64,000 nucleotides of DNA from Rhizomys pruinosus (GCA_009823505.1 VZQC01004565.1:716167-780166); one strand, 5' to 3'; counted from the first letter of the stretch, positions 45,916 through 57,605 are shown. Notes: generated by a model from the letters alone, not told the origin. A program made the numbers and translations.

Positions 45916-47775
45916 AAAGAATCCATATTTAACAAATCAGCCCTACAGAGAATACTCAAAACAATACGAAGGACTGAAGACTTGAATGAGCAAATTAAAG
46001 AAGTTATAGAAAGAAAACAAATTAGAGTATAATGATGGAAATTTAAAATTAATCCATGAACTTAAAGAAATTAAATTGACAGCATCCAATATGCACCTTT
46101 CAATATTATCATTAAATATCAACAGCTTCAACTCCACTGTTAAAAGACACAGACTAATAGAATGGGTTACAAAAGGGAACACATGTTTTTGTTGTCTTCA
46201 AGAAACCCATCTCACCTTCAAGGATAGACACTATCTTAGGGTGAAAGGATAGAAAAAATTTTCCAAGCAAATGGTTCTAAAAAGCAAGCAATTCAATTCT
46301 AATATCTGATAAAACAGACTTCAAATTAAAACTAGTCAGAAGAGATAATAAGGTCACTTCATTCTAATCAAAGCAACAATTGACCAAGAAGTTATTACAA
46401 TCATGAATATATGTACATCAAATTCTGGTGCACCCAAATTCATAAAAACAGTACTCAGTACACCAGTACTATAAAACACAGATTAACCCCAATTCATTCA
46501 TAGAAGTTGACTTCAATACCCCATTATCTTTAATAGAAAGATCAACTGGACAAAGACTAAATAGAGAAGCATATGAATTCCTTACAAGAAATGGACCTAA
46601 GGGACATCTGTAGAATATTCCACCCACACGCCAAATAATTCACTTTATATTCAGCAGTGCATGCAAGCTTTTCTAAAACTAGTTACATTCTGGGACACTA
46701 AACACAACTCAGCAAATTCAAAAAATGCATTCTATCAGACCAGAGTGCAATCAACCTTATAATCAATAGCAAAGGAAGCTCCACAAGACTGAGGAACTCA
46801 TGGAAATTAAACAACACATTCCTGAGTGGAAGTGAGTTAAATAAGATATTAAGGAAGAAATAAAAGTATTCTTGGAACTAAACAAAAATGAGACTATAAC
46901 CCAACAAAACCTCTGGGACAACTTAAAAGAAGCCCTAAGAGGAAAATCTATAGTTCTTAGTGCCTACATTAAAAAATCAGAAAGACCATAAGTAAAAGCC
47001 ATAACGGTAGAACTCAAGCCTCTGGAAAAGCAAGAACAAATGGACTCCAAACATAGTAGGCCAGAAGAAATAACAAAAACCATAGAAGAAATTAATGAAA
47101 TGGAAACAAAGAAAACAATACAAAACCATCAATGAATGAAAGAGCTGGTCTTTGACAGACTAAACGAGATAGACAGATTCTTGGCCCAGGTAACCAAAAG
47201 AAAAAAGAACAAATCCAAATCAACAAAATCAGAGATGAAATGGGAAACAGCACAACAGACATCGAAAACAAATTCAGAACATTTTAAGTGAATACTTCAA
47301 ATCTATACTCCATATAAATTTGTAAGCCGAAACTAAATAGATGATTTTCTACAGAAATGGACACTGCCAAAATTAAACCAAGAAGACATAAACAGCTTAA
47401 AAGATCCATAACAAAGGGGGAAATAAAAACAGCAACGCAAAACTTCCTAACTAAGAAGAGCTCAGGCCCAGTTGTCTTTACAGTAGAATCCTACCAAATA
47501 TTCAAAGAAGATCTATAACCAATACTGCTCAAAATAGGCAAAAATATAGAAAGAGGGAAAACTTCCAAACTCCTTCTATAAAGCCAGCATCACTCTAATA
47601 CTAAAACCAGGTAAAGATACAGCAAAGAAAGAAAACTACAGGCCAATTTCCTTAATGAACATGATGTAAAGATACTCAACAAAATACAAAATCACGTGCT
47701 CATATCAATATACAGAAAAGGCCTTTGACAAAAATCTGACATGTATTCACTTTAAAAGTCTTAGAAGGAATAGGT

Positions 47776-48114
47776 GTGAAGAGAACATACCTCAATATCA
47801 TTAAAGCTATATACAAGAAAACTGCAGTCAAAATTAGTCTAAATGGAGAAAAACTAGAAGCATTTTCATTAAAATCAAGAAACAGACAGGGTTGCACTCT
47901 ATCCTCACTCCTTTTCAATACAGAGCTTGAAAACCTGGCAAGAGCAGTAAGACAAGAGAAGGAAATTAAAGGAGTACTAATTGTAAAAGAAGTCAAATTA
48001 TCCCTATTTGCTGATGATAGGATAGTATGCATAAGAGGTACGTGGCAGGTTAAAAATCAACTTACAAAAATCAGTAGGAAACCTTCACCAGTGATGCATC
48101 TGATAGAGCATTAA
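47776..48114 (+). pseudogene. L1 ORF2 reverse-transcriptase fragment
   Basis: A 112-codon open stretch of the L1 reverse transcriptase palm: IIKAIYKKT, the RQGCTLS motif, then SLFADD with an altered residue after it (R for M). After the deletion at about 48,045 the frame enters the C-terminal part. Confidence 0.75.
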
Positions 48115-48319
48115 CATCCAGAGTATACAAACTACTCATAAAACAGAGAAAGAAAACAAATGACCCACTCAAAAGATGAAGTATCAGAAACTTCACCAAT
48201 GAAGAAATAAAGATGGCTGAGAAATATCTTAAATACTGTTCAACATTGCTAATAATCAAGGAAATGCAAATTAAAACCATTTCAAGATTTCATCCTACAC
48301 TGGTAAGACTGATTATGAT

Positions 48320-48400
48320 CAAGGCCAGCCTAGTTTACATAGTGAGTTCCAGGACAGCCAGAGCTACAGGGAGACCCTGTCTCAAAAAAAAGAAAACAAA
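48320..48400 (+). mobile_element. B1 SINE fragment
   Basis: AAGGCCAGCCTAGTTTACAT followed by GGGAGACCCTGTCTCAAAAA: the 3' half of a B1 inside the L1. Confidence 0.85.
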
Positions 48401-48845
48401 GGACACTAAATGATGAAGAGGATGTGAGGAAAGAGGAACACTCATCCACTGCTGGTGGGAATGCATACTCATACAACCCCTGTGGAAAGCAGTGTGGAGA
48501 ACTCTTAAAAGACTGAAAATGAGCCTATCACCTGATCCAGTCATACAGGACTCATCCTATCACAGATATGCACATCCAAGTTTTATATAGCTTTCTTCAC
48601 AATAGCAAGGAGCAGGAAGCAACCCAAGTGTCCTTCTACTGATGAGTGGATAATGAAAATGTGGTACATTGGCACAATGGACTTCTATGCAGGTGTAAAG
48701 AACGATAACATTGTGACATTTGCAGGGAAATGGATGGAACTAGAAGCCATTATGCTAAGTGAAGTAACACAGTCCCAAAAAACAAATGATATATGGCTTC
48801 CCTCATTTGTGGATCCTAGCACAATCTCTCCTTGTGAGGCAAACT

Positions 48846-49282
48846 GAATAGTTCCTTTTTTTGTATTTGTGTGTATGTGTGTTTTCCCTTTCATTTTTAG
48901 TAAATATAACACCCAATGTTATTCCTCAACTTGCCATGTAATGTAGAATGCAATATATTTTTTCCTTACCTGAATGAAACTCAACTGTCAAAATGTGAAT
49001 CCCTGAACATGTTTTGGAATTGCCCTATAGTATATTTTCAGAGGTCATCATTTTGGTGTATGTACGCCTTGTGTGTAGGTATAATTTTGAGTGATACAAT
49101 TTGGAAGAATCAACAATAACCACAAATATTGGGACAAAGACCTAACTGAAACGTTAAATTTCTGCCCAAATCAGTAAACTTCTGCACCCAAAGATTTTAA
49201 AAAGGCTGAAAAAAAGATGGTGGAATGCATGAACTCTAGTGTGTGTAGGGGGCTTGGAGGGGGGAGTGGGTTTATAGGAAGG
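48846..49282. other. no gene recognised
   Basis: Probably L1 3' UTR continuing to about 49,270, with a G-rich run at 49,250-49,270. Confidence 0.45.
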
Positions 49283-49370
49283 TGAGGGTGGCCCCAAACT
49301 CATAGAGATCCACCTACCTCTGTCTTCCTAATGTTGGCATTAAAGACATGCGCCATCATGCCCTGCTTTA
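49283..49370 (-). mobile_element. B1 SINE fragment (reverse)
   Basis: CATAGAGATCCACCTACCTC and GACATGCGCCATCATGCCCT mark the 5' half of a reverse B1. Confidence 0.75.
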
Positions 49371-49382
49371 AAGTTGTTACAG

Positions 49383-49590
49383 GGCTGGAAAATTGTTCAG
49401 AGGTTAAGAACACTGACTGTTCTGGAAGAAGACTTGGGTCCAAATATCAGTAACCACATGGCAACTAATAACTGCCTGAGGCTACAGTTCCAAGCAATCC
49501 AAAACCTTCTTCTTACCTCCATAGGAATTGCAAGACATGAGTACAATTTCATAATTCAGGCAATGCATGCATGCACATAAAATAAAAATA
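49383..49590 (+). mobile_element. B3-type SINE (old)
   Basis: GGCTGGAAAATTGTTCAGAG start, CAGTAACCACATGGCAACTA box and an A-rich tail, strongly diverged. Confidence 0.8.
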
Positions 49591-50161
49591 TATCTTTTAA
49601 GTTTTATAATGTATACATGTGCATACATTGTACCTGAAAATATATTTGACTAATATTTTGTGTATGTTAAAAATCAAAATAAACCAAACATGAAAAATTA
49701 AAACTTTAGGAAGTAAATCTGAATCTGTAGATTCAGGAGATTCTCCACTTGTATGAGATTTGCTTATTTCATGAGTCTTAACAGGCATTCATCAGGGATG
49801 GAAGGTTTCAGAGTGTTTCAAATTAGAGAAAGTTGCTACACAACAAATGTGTAGTTAATTCTCAAACCTTTACTTATCTGCTTTGAAACCAGATAATAGA
49901 GTGTGTTATCTTTTGCCTTTGTTCTGAACCGGTGCCATAATCCAGACAGCTAAGTGATAACAAGACATATTTTTTACTAAAATTAAACAATTGTGCGTCT
50001 ATATCTCTGAGAGTAAGCAACAGGAAAAAAGAATCAACACGCAAAAGAAATACATGGGATCCTTCTAGAAAAATCCCCAAGTGGTGAGAAGGACATCTAT
50101 CTGAAACTCTGAAGAAGAGGAACATCTGGGGCAGTTCAGTCTCAAACTTCCATTTCTCTGG
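49591..50161. other. no gene recognised
   Basis: Flank 3' of V segment 2 with no other feature. Confidence 0.45.
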
Positions 50162-50189
50162 GGTTTATGCTATGACTTGTAACACTGTG
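50162..50189 (-). promoter_or_regulatory. recombination signal sequence (12-RSS) of V segment 2
   Basis: On the minus strand: heptamer CACAGTG (50,189-50,183), 12-bp spacer (50,182-50,171), nonamer GCATAAACC (50,170-50,162). The heptamer is consensus and the nonamer matches at 7 of 9 positions. Confidence 0.9.
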
Positions 50190-50656
50190 GGAGGGTAACT
50201 GTTACCCTGTTGACAGAAATAATCTCCAGCATCTTCAGTTTCAACGTTGCTGATGGAAAGAGTAAAATCTCTCCCAGAGTACTGGCCACTGAACCTTGAT
50301 GGAACACCAGATCCTAACCTGTTTGCATCATAGATTAGGAGCTTAGGAGCATCCCCTTGTTTCTGCTGGTACCAGTTTAAATCATCGCTAATGCCCTCAC
50401 TTGACAGGCATCTAATATTGACTGTTTCTCCTACAGATGCAGCCAGGGAGGATGGAGACTGAGTCAGCTGGATGTCACATTTGGCACCTACAATTGGAAA
50501 CAAAAACAAAAACTCACAAATGATATTATTATAGTACTATTTCTGTTTCCTCAAGAGACAGACATAAACACACTAGGGTGAATAGACTTCAATGCTGTCC
50601 TCCTTACCTGGGACCCAGAGCATCAGCAGCCCCAGAAGCTGTGTGGCAGTCTTCAT
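50190..50656 (-). CDS. Igkv: Ig kappa V gene segment 2, apparently functional
   Basis: A germline kappa V segment. Leader exon 50,608-50,656 encodes [16 protein letters not shown] and ends G|GTAAGG. A short intron (50,488-50,607) ends in TTGTAG. V exon 50,190-50,487 adds GAKC, then mature framework 1 begins [10 protein letters not shown]. Cys 23 (NIRCLSS), Trp 41 (NWYQQK), the RFSG strand and Cys 104 (YFCQQ) are all intact, without stops. CDR1 is EGISDD, the CDR3 germline part is QQGNSYPP. The DIQ.TQSP start puts it in the kappa-I-like clan, nearest in feel to mouse Igkv12, 15 or 19, but I cannot assign a subgroup. QYSG replaces the common SGSG in framework 3. Same orientation as segment 1. 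Confidence 0.95.
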
Positions 50657-50747
50657 GCCGATACTGAGTACAGATGAAACTGGCTGCCGCAAAGCAGAAA
50701 GTCAGCCTCTTAAGAATCCTTTAGTGAAGTAGGATCTGCCTGGGCAC

Positions 50748-50755
50748 ATGCAAAT
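50748..50755 (-). promoter_or_regulatory. V promoter octamer
   Basis: ATTTGCAT on the minus strand, 92 bp upstream of the ATG of V segment 2, the position expected for the kappa V octamer. Confidence 0.9.
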
Positions 50756-50999
50756 CATCATAGGTTGGATAGAATTTGGCAGAGACACAAGGCAGGCTCA
50801 GTTCGGTAACTCACTAAGACTGAGATCCTGGGTATACTCCTGCAGATCACGGTAGCACAGATATGCTTCCAGATAAAATGATTCCCTCTGGTAATTTCAC
50901 TATATATTAACCAATACCCCATGAGTAGATTATTCCTTGTTCACTTCATCCTTACATATCATTCCTTTCTTTAACACTTTTTTCTCAATGTCTGCTTTT
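50756..50999. other. V segment 2 upstream flank
   Basis: No gene. The part at 50,793-50,872 is echoed at 13,264-13,345. Confidence 0.5.
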
Positions 51000-51520
51000 C
51001 ATTTAATTTTTATGCAATTCATACATCTTAGTCATAGTTAGAATCCTTTCCCATGAAGGTCCCTCATAGCATCCCCCACTGGATTTCATGCTTTCTGTCA
51101 TATATGTTAAAGCATATTGAGTCAAGTTTGTATAGCCAGATGTCCCTTGGTGTAAGCTCATCCCCTGGATTGTAGTCAGCCTCTCTAGAATCACACCCTT
51201 AAAGAAGATAAATTATCCCTCATCCAACAGTAATCACTTGCCAATAGTTCCTTGCTAAAAGTTGGGGCAGATGGCTCATTTCTTCAGTTGTACACGGGGT
51301 TTTTGTCTGAATGTTTGCAATGGATTATGTGCATGCTGTCACAGTTCTTGTAAGTTCATATGACCAAGTTCCCAGAGGCCTGGGAGTCTCTGTGTCCTTA
51401 CCAACTCTCATCAGCAAAACTTCCTCATGCTACAGAGATTTATGAACATAGAAGTCCACAACTAGCCAAAGGGTAGAGAATAAGAAACTCCAGACTGTGT
51501 ATTGCTGGATAATACTTCTT
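51000..51520 (-). mobile_element. old L1 (Lx-like) 3' UTR, reverse
   Basis: Aligns by eye with 33,336-33,725: CTGTCATATATGTTA, then CAAGTTTnTATAnCCAGAT, and later TGCCAATAGTTCCTTGCTAA. Extends further to a GGATAATACTTCTTTATTAA end. Confidence 0.6.
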
Positions 51521-52419
51521 TATTAAACATCACCCACCCATGGATCAGAGACCATTGCAGAATAGGGAGCAAAAATATTGTAAGAACAAGGGGTGGTGCA
51601 TGATCTTTAACATTTCTCACCTACCATGAATTAATGGTGCAACAAATTGATAGAATCTATGAAATTTAATGCATTCCTTGTATTTCATAAGTGTAGATAT
51701 TTTGAAGCCAAAGAGATTTGTTTCATGCTATTTTCTGAAGTCTTTCTTGTGCTAATTTATTGAGTTAGGCACCTAGTACTAGACTGAAATATAGCTGTAA
51801 TATATAGATATCAAAAAGATATATCAGTAGGAGTATGTGTGTACATGCATAGAGTCTTTTTAAACATGAAGGAAATATGGAAACACAACATATTAATAAT
51901 TATCAATGGGAAGATACCAGAATCTGGGCATATACACTAACTTATCCCCTTCAGATAATATTCCACTGTAGCTCCTGAGTCGTTCTCCAAACTTTTGACT
52001 CATTTTTCCTTGAATTCTCTCCTACCCACAACACTGCAGATTCCTTCATCACTGCTTTCCTCTAGTTCTATTCTAATCAGATAGTAGTTTTTAATGCTGG
52101 CTATATATAGTGCATGAGACACAGGAAGATACACAAGGAAATCAAAACGAGACTTAGAAAGGGAATCCAAGGTAGTGAACAAGACGTGGAAAGAAAACAC
52201 ATCTTGTGCATACAAAAACTTGAGCATGGGTCCAAGTGCTACAGTGGATTGAGGATAGTGATCCCTCAGAGAAGTGCTAAGTGTGATACACAATCCATCC
52301 ACAAGGTGGCAAAGCAGGAGAAGGTTAAGAAAGGCTCTCACATGGGCAGAGAAATCTCAGGCTTTTCACCTAGCTTTGATTATTACAGTTAGGAACATAC
52401 ACAGGGACAAAATTTGTAG
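51521..52419. other. no gene recognised
   Basis: Intergenic. The patch at 52,246-52,327 resembles 14,208-14,287. Open stretches here have no recognisable domain. Confidence 0.45.
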
Positions 52420-52745
52420 TAGTTTGAATGAGGATCCCCCCATAAACTCAAGCATTTGAACATTTGGCCTCCGTTGGTGGTGATATTTGCAGAGGTTTAG
52501 GAGGTGTGGCCTTGCTCAAGGAAGCACATCACTTGGGGGAAGGACTGGAGATTTATAGCCAAGTCCCATTGCCAGATTTCTGCTCTGCATTCTGTGCCTG
52601 ACTGAAGATGTGAGTGCTCAGAGTTCTTCTCTGGCTTCCACCTACCATGCCTTCCCACTGTGCTGGGATCCCTCCGGATCTATAAGTCGAATAAACTCTT
52701 CTTCCTATTAGTTGCTTTGATCTTGACGTTTTTGTTTCCCTGGAC
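52420..52745 (+). mobile_element. LTR-like repeat
   Basis: TTTGAATGAGGATCCCCCCA, then TTAGGAGGTGTGGCCTTGCT, and an AATAAACTCTTCTTCC end carrying a polyadenylation signal. This pattern belongs to an abundant rodent LTR-type repeat whose name I am not sure of. Confidence 0.55.
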
Positions 52746-52832
52746 AGGCTTATCCCAGAGCAGGCTGGACAGCTCCCTGGCTCATCAGGGCACAGGCGGG
52801 AAAGCCCCAGCCTGTCTCCCATCAGCCTGGCC

Positions 52833-52835
52833 TTT

Positions 52836-52903
<68 letters not shown>

Positions 52904-52904
52904 T
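52833..52904. repeat. (CTTT)n microsatellite
   Basis: About 17 uninterrupted CTTT units between the LTR-like sequence and the truncated end of an L1. Read in frame, it would give a meaningless Ser-Phe-Leu repeat. Confidence 0.95.
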
Positions 52905-52911
52905 TTTTATT

Positions 52912-55720
52912 TATTTTTGGTTACCTGGGCCAGAGGTCTGTCTGTTTTGTTTATCTTTCCAAAGAACCAGCTTTTGGATTCGTTGATTGTATGTATTATT
53001 TTCTTTGTTACCATTGCATTGATTTCTACTCTGCTTTTTGTTATTTCTTCCTGTATGTTGCATTTAGGGTTCATTTGTTGTTGTCTCTCAAGTGTTTTTA
53101 GCTGCAGTGTTGGATTGTTTATTCTCTTTCTTTTTTTTTTTTTTTGATGTGGGCACTCAGAGCTATAAATTTCCCTCTCAAGTCTGCTTTTAAAGTATCA
53201 CACAGGTTTTGTTGTGTTGTATTGTCTTTTTCATTAAGTTCCATGAGTACTTTTATTTCACTCTTCATTTCTTCCCTGATCTATTCATTATTCAGGATTT
53301 TGTTGTTTAGTCTGCAAGTGTTCTTGTAGCTAGCTGGACTTATTCTGGTGTTCATATTGAGCTTTATTGCATTGTGATCTGATAGAACTCATAGGATATT
53401 TTATATCCTTTTGTATTTGTTGAGGTTTCTTTTGTGCCCCAGTATGTGGTTGATTTTGGAGAATGTTCTGTGAGGTATTGAGTAGAAAGTATATTCTCTG
53501 GCGTTTGGTTGAAATATTCTGTAGATGACTGTGAGGTCTATGTGGTGTATTGTATTATTCAGTTCTGATGTCTCTCTGTTTATTTTTTGTCCATTTGCTC
53601 TATCCAAGAGCTCAGTGGGGTGTTGAAGTGCCCTACTATTAGTGTGCAAGTATTAATCAGTGTCTTGAGGTCCTGAAGAGTAGTGTTTATAAAGTTAGGT
53701 GCAACAGAGTTTGGTGCATAGACATTTAGGATTGTGAAGTCTTCATGGTTTATTGTTCCTTTGACAAGGATACAATGGCCCTCTTTGTCTCTTCTGGTTA
53801 ATTTTACTTTGACATCTATTTTTGTATGATATTAGAATAGCCACTCTTGCTTCTTTCTTGGTACCATTCAGTTGGAATATGTTTTTCCATCCTTTCACTC
53901 TAAGGTGATATCTATCTTTGTGGGTGAGATGGGTTTTGTGTAGACAGCATATAGAAGAATTCAGTTTTCTAATCCATTCTCCCAGTTTATGTCTTTTGAC
54001 TGGGGAGTTTAGACCATTAGTATTTAAGGTTATTAATGAGAGATGTGTGTTGTCTCCTTTTATCTTATTTTTTGTTTGCATTCTTGGTCTAGGTTTGTAT
54101 TTACTCTTTTATGATTTTGTTGCTTTCTCTCTTTAATTGCTTAGGGATAATTTCTCCTTTCCTCTGTTCTTTGGATTGCTTCAAGTATTTACTGAAGTGC
54201 TGGTTTCTTAGTCATGTATTCTTTCATCTCGTTCATGTCGTGAAAGATTCTTCTTTTTCCTTCAACTATAGTGTTTGCTATGTATTGTAGTCTGGGTTGG
54301 CATCTAAAATCGTTTAGAACTGGGAATACTTTGTTCCACATTCTTCTAGATTACATAGTTTGCACTAAGAAGTCAGATGTGATTCTGATGGGTTTCCCCT
54401 TACATGGAACTTGTTGTTTTTCTCTTGTGGCTTTCAGTATTTTGTCTTTGTTTCGATCATGTAGTGTTTTAACAATTATATGGCATGGGTAATTTCTTCT
54501 CTGGTCCTGTCTGTTTGGTGTCCTATGTGGTTCTTATATTAATATTAATACAGGTTTGTCCTTTTGCAGTTTTGGGAAATTTTCTTCTATTTTCCTGTTG
54601 AAGATATGGTCAATAGTGTTGTCTTGGGATTCTGCTCCTTCCTCTACCCCTATGATGTGGAGGTTTGTCCTTTTCATAGTGTTATACATTTTCTGGTTGT
54701 TCCACTCTTGTGTTTTTTGTTTTTTTTTAATTTTTCATAATCTTTACTTGAGCATTCTAGTTGGTCCATGTTATCTGCAGGTCTGATATTCTTTTTTCTG
54801 CTTCTTCCATTCTGCTTCTGAGGCTTTTCCCCCATCCTTTTTTGTTGATTGGATGAATGCTCACTTTCCTTTTCCATTTCATCCTGTGATTTCTTTAATA
54901 TTTCCACTTCCTTCTAGAGGCTGTCATTATCATCTTGTAGCTCTGTGGTTCTTTGGCATTTTCTTTTTTCATTTCAGCCTGAGATCTTTTCAGCGTTTCT
55001 ACTTCCTTCTGGAGTTTGTCATTTTCTCCCTTTAGTTCTTTCCAATGTTTGCCATTATCTCCCTCTAGGTACTTCTTGAGTCTGTCAATCTCTCTCCTTA
55101 GTTCTTTCCAATGTTTGTTATTATCACCCTATCTGTACTTCTTGAGTTTTTCATTCTCTTACCTTAGTTCTCTAATTCCTTTGAATATGTCCACAACTAT
55201 TGTTCTAAAATTCCTGTCTTGGTTTCCTTCCAGGAGATCTCATTGTAGGAATCGTATGTAGGGTTGGTAGAGTTTGGTGTGGATTTATTATGATCTTCTC
55301 CTATGTTGTTTTTCTCTGTATATCTTTGGCATGTGGATTTGTTTTTTAATTGTTCCTTTGAGTTCTTTTGCCTCAACGTTGGCTACACAGACTACAATCA
55401 CGAATAATGTGCTTACTAGATACTCTGCACCATCACTCCCCCAGGCTGAGTGGCAGGGGAGGGAGGCGGGGATGCGCTACCTTGGCCAGTACCCTGTTGG
55501 CTAACTTACGCCATGAGCTGGGTTCAAGCTGATATTGTGCTGTATATCTAACTCCACACATGAAGCACCCTGGGACCTGAAGGATGTACAATCCCGGGCA
55601 ATACCAAGCCTCTACGGGCACAGGGGTGACCAAAGCATCCAGGCAGGTAGGGCTCATGGCCTCATGAGCTGGGCACATGCTAGTGTTGTGTTGTGTGCAC
55701 ATCTTACTCCCCCTAAACAT
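52912..55720 (-). mobile_element. LINE-1, 5' half only (reverse)
   Basis: Minus-strand L1 with 5' UTR (about 55,250-55,720), ORF1 (about 54,110-55,250) and the N-terminal third of ORF2 (start at 54,081). It stops at the CTTT tract. L1s usually lose the 5' end, so loss of the 3' half points to later deletion or rearrangement at the microsatellite. The 5' UTR boundary is approximate. Confidence 0.82.
53690..54081 (-). pseudogene. L1 ORF2 N-terminus (endonuclease start)
   Basis: Starts MQTKNKIKGDNTHLS at 54,081 and continues LITLNTNGLNSPVKR, the conserved beginning of the L1 endonuclease with its active-site Asn. The catalytic KTHLT region follows. Frame shifts appear near 53,830 and the sequence is cut at 52,912. 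Confidence 0.75.
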
Positions 55721-55724
55721 TTTT

Positions 55725-55940
55725 CTTCTTAATGTTTTCATTTTTATTTTGTATGCATGAGTGTCTTCTCTATATTTATGTAAGTGCATCCCTGTGTGAA
55801 ATTCCCATAGAGGCCAAACGAGTGTGTCAGAGTCACTGGAACTAGAGTTACAAAAGATTTTTTGAGCTACCACATGGGTGCCAAGTGTGCTGGAAGAACA
55901 ACAAATGCTCTTCCCCACTGAAGCATTTTTCCACCCCAAA
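55725..55940 (-). mobile_element. B2/B3-type SINE (old, reverse)
   Basis: GGAACTAGAGTTACAAAAGA, CTACCACATGGGTGCCAAGT and AAATGCTCTTCCCCACTGAA correspond to a diverged reverse SINE between the two head-to-head L1s. Confidence 0.7.
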
Positions 55941-55982
55941 ATCTTAGCCATTGTAACTGGTGTCAAAAGAAATCACAGGGGG

Positions 55983-56352
55983 ATCTCCCAAGACCACCTG
56001 AAGCACAGGTAGGAGCTGGGTGCTTCAGCCAGGCAGATTGCTTGATTTGATTTCTTTGTCTTTTGCCCCATTGGCTTGTATGGCTATGGGGGTGGAGTTG
56101 TCCTCCCAGCTGGTATAAAAAGTGGATTTGCGTGAGTCTTGAGATCAGGGATCTCCCAAGACCACCTGAAGCACAGGTAGGAGCTGGGTGCTTCAGTCAG
56201 GCAGATTGTTTGATTGCATTTCATTGTCTTTGTTGTCCTTGGCCCAATTGGCTGATGTGGCTGTGGGGGTGGAGTTGTCCTCTTAGATGGTATAAAAGGA
56301 GGGTTTGTGTGAGTCTTGAGATCTGGGATCTCCCAAGACCACCTGAAGCACA
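55983..56352 (+). repeat. L1 5' UTR monomer array (promoter)
   Basis: Two full monomers, 55,983-56,150 (168 bp) and 56,151-56,327 (177 bp), and a partial third to about 56,352. Each starts ATCTCCCAAGACCACCTGAA and holds GGTGGAGTTGTCCTC and a GGTATAAAA TATA-like box, ending TGAGTCTTGAGATC. Tandem monomers drive transcription in mouse L1 families. These do not look like the mouse A, F or V monomers as I remember them. Confidence 0.88.
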
Positions 56353-56684
56353 GGTACTGGAGTGTAGGCTAAAGAGCAACCCACCGCCACACCCTCCACC
56401 AACTTGGATTGCTGAAGGAGTGTCCAAGCAGATTCTTTGGAGAAACTTCAGAACAGAAAGGAAAGAGTGATTTAGACTTCCAATAGAAAGCCTAAAGCCT
56501 AGACAAGTCAACAATCCATAAGCAAGGAGAAAAAGGAGAAAAACAAATCAATCAAACAAATAATGAAGGCAGCTGAAGGAGGCAAGCAAAGCAAACCTTC
56601 AACACAGTGAAGAGGCATTTGGGATTCACATTGGAATACAGGCAAAGAGAAACACATATGCCAGGGACATGAAGAAGAGACAAC

Positions 56685-57600
56685 ATGAGAAAGGTTCAGG
56701 ATAATTCCACACCAAGCTCAACCAACCCTGTGGAAGATTCCTACAGTGGGATCCCCCTGGGGATGGCCCAGGATGTATATATTAGAAGTACAATTGTGAA
56801 CATACTCAAAGAAGTCCAAGAGTATAAAGAGCAACTCAAAGAATTAAGAAAAGAGAATGAAAAACTCAAGAAGGACCTAGAGAGAGAGAATGACAAACTC
56901 CGGAAGGAAGTGGAAACACTGAAAAGATCCCATGTTGAAAAAGATAAGGAAACCAACCAGCAAAGCAAAGAGCTACAGGAAGAGATTGAGAAGCTCCAAA
57001 AGGAAGTGGAAATACTAAAGAAATCAGAAAATGAAATGAAAAAGGAAACCAAACACTCATCCAATCAAGAGGAAAGGAATGGAAAAAGCCTCAGAAGCAG
57101 AAGTGAGGGAGCAGAACCAAGAATATCAGACCTGGAAGATAACACAGAACAACTAAAAACCTCAAGTAAAGATAATGAAAAATTTAAAAAATACACAAAA
57201 GTGGAACAACCACGAACTGCAGGACACTATGAAAAGATCAAACCTCTGCATCATAGGAATAGAGGAAAGAGAAGAATCCCAAGAGAATGGTACTGATAAG
57301 ATCTTCAACAGAACAATAGATGAAAATTTCCCCAAACTAAAAAAAGACAAACCAATACAAATACAAGAAGCACATAGAATTTCAAACAGACAAGATCAGA
57401 AAATAAACTCCCCAGGCTGTATCATAGTTAAAATGCTAGATGCCCAGAACAAAGACAAAATTCTTAAAGCCGAAAGAGAAAAACAACAAGTGACCTATAA
57501 GTGGAAACCTATCAGAATTACAACTGACTTCTCAGTGAAAACTATGAAAGCAAGATATTCACATCATTCCTACAAAAGATATATACAAATTGCCACTTAT
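56685..57600 (+). pseudogene. L1 ORF1, one frame shift
   Basis: The frame opens with MRKVQDNS at 56,685 and gives a long Glu/Lys coiled coil (about residues 45-135). At about 57,185 the frame moves, and the RRM-like domain continues at 57,175-57,615 (IIGIEEREE, then NFPKLK, AHR, IIVKML and KATYKWK-like RNA-binding surface). The last conserved part is TDFSVKTMKAR (57,522-57,554), after which the sequence no longer matches L1. One indel separates two well-kept halves, which could be a sequencing error. Confidence 0.8.
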
Positions 57601-57605
57601 CTTAG

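Larger units (their letters stand above)
44641..48845 (+). mobile_element. old LINE-1 with both ORFs decayed
   Basis: Plus-strand L1 of an older subfamily: ORF1 at about 44,800-45,600, ORF2 from about 46,090 to 48,810, then a short 3' UTR. ORF2 has a large deletion near 48,040-48,080, where the reverse transcriptase FADD-like box (SLFADDRIV) joins the C-terminal region directly. A B1 fragment lies at 48,320-48,400 and a SINE at 45,672-45,915. Confidence 0.88.
55983..57605 (+). mobile_element. LINE-1, 5' end with promoter monomers and ORF1
   Basis: Plus-strand L1 starting with tandem 5' UTR monomers, then a unique 5' UTR (56,355-56,684) and ORF1. Similarity to other copies stops at about 57,555, within the ORF1 C-terminal domain. 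L1 sequence resumes only at about 59,640, in mid ORF2. Confidence 0.88.

Noticed and set aside
52660..52986. 108-codon frame containing a Phe-Leu-Ser repeat
   Set aside because: The repeat is the CTTT microsatellite translated. The flanks are LTR-like sequence and L1.
55983..56352. Evenly spaced repeats, possible CRISPR-like array
   Set aside because: Units are 168-177 bp, contiguous without spacers, and lead into L1 ORF1. They are L1 promoter monomers in a mammalian genome.
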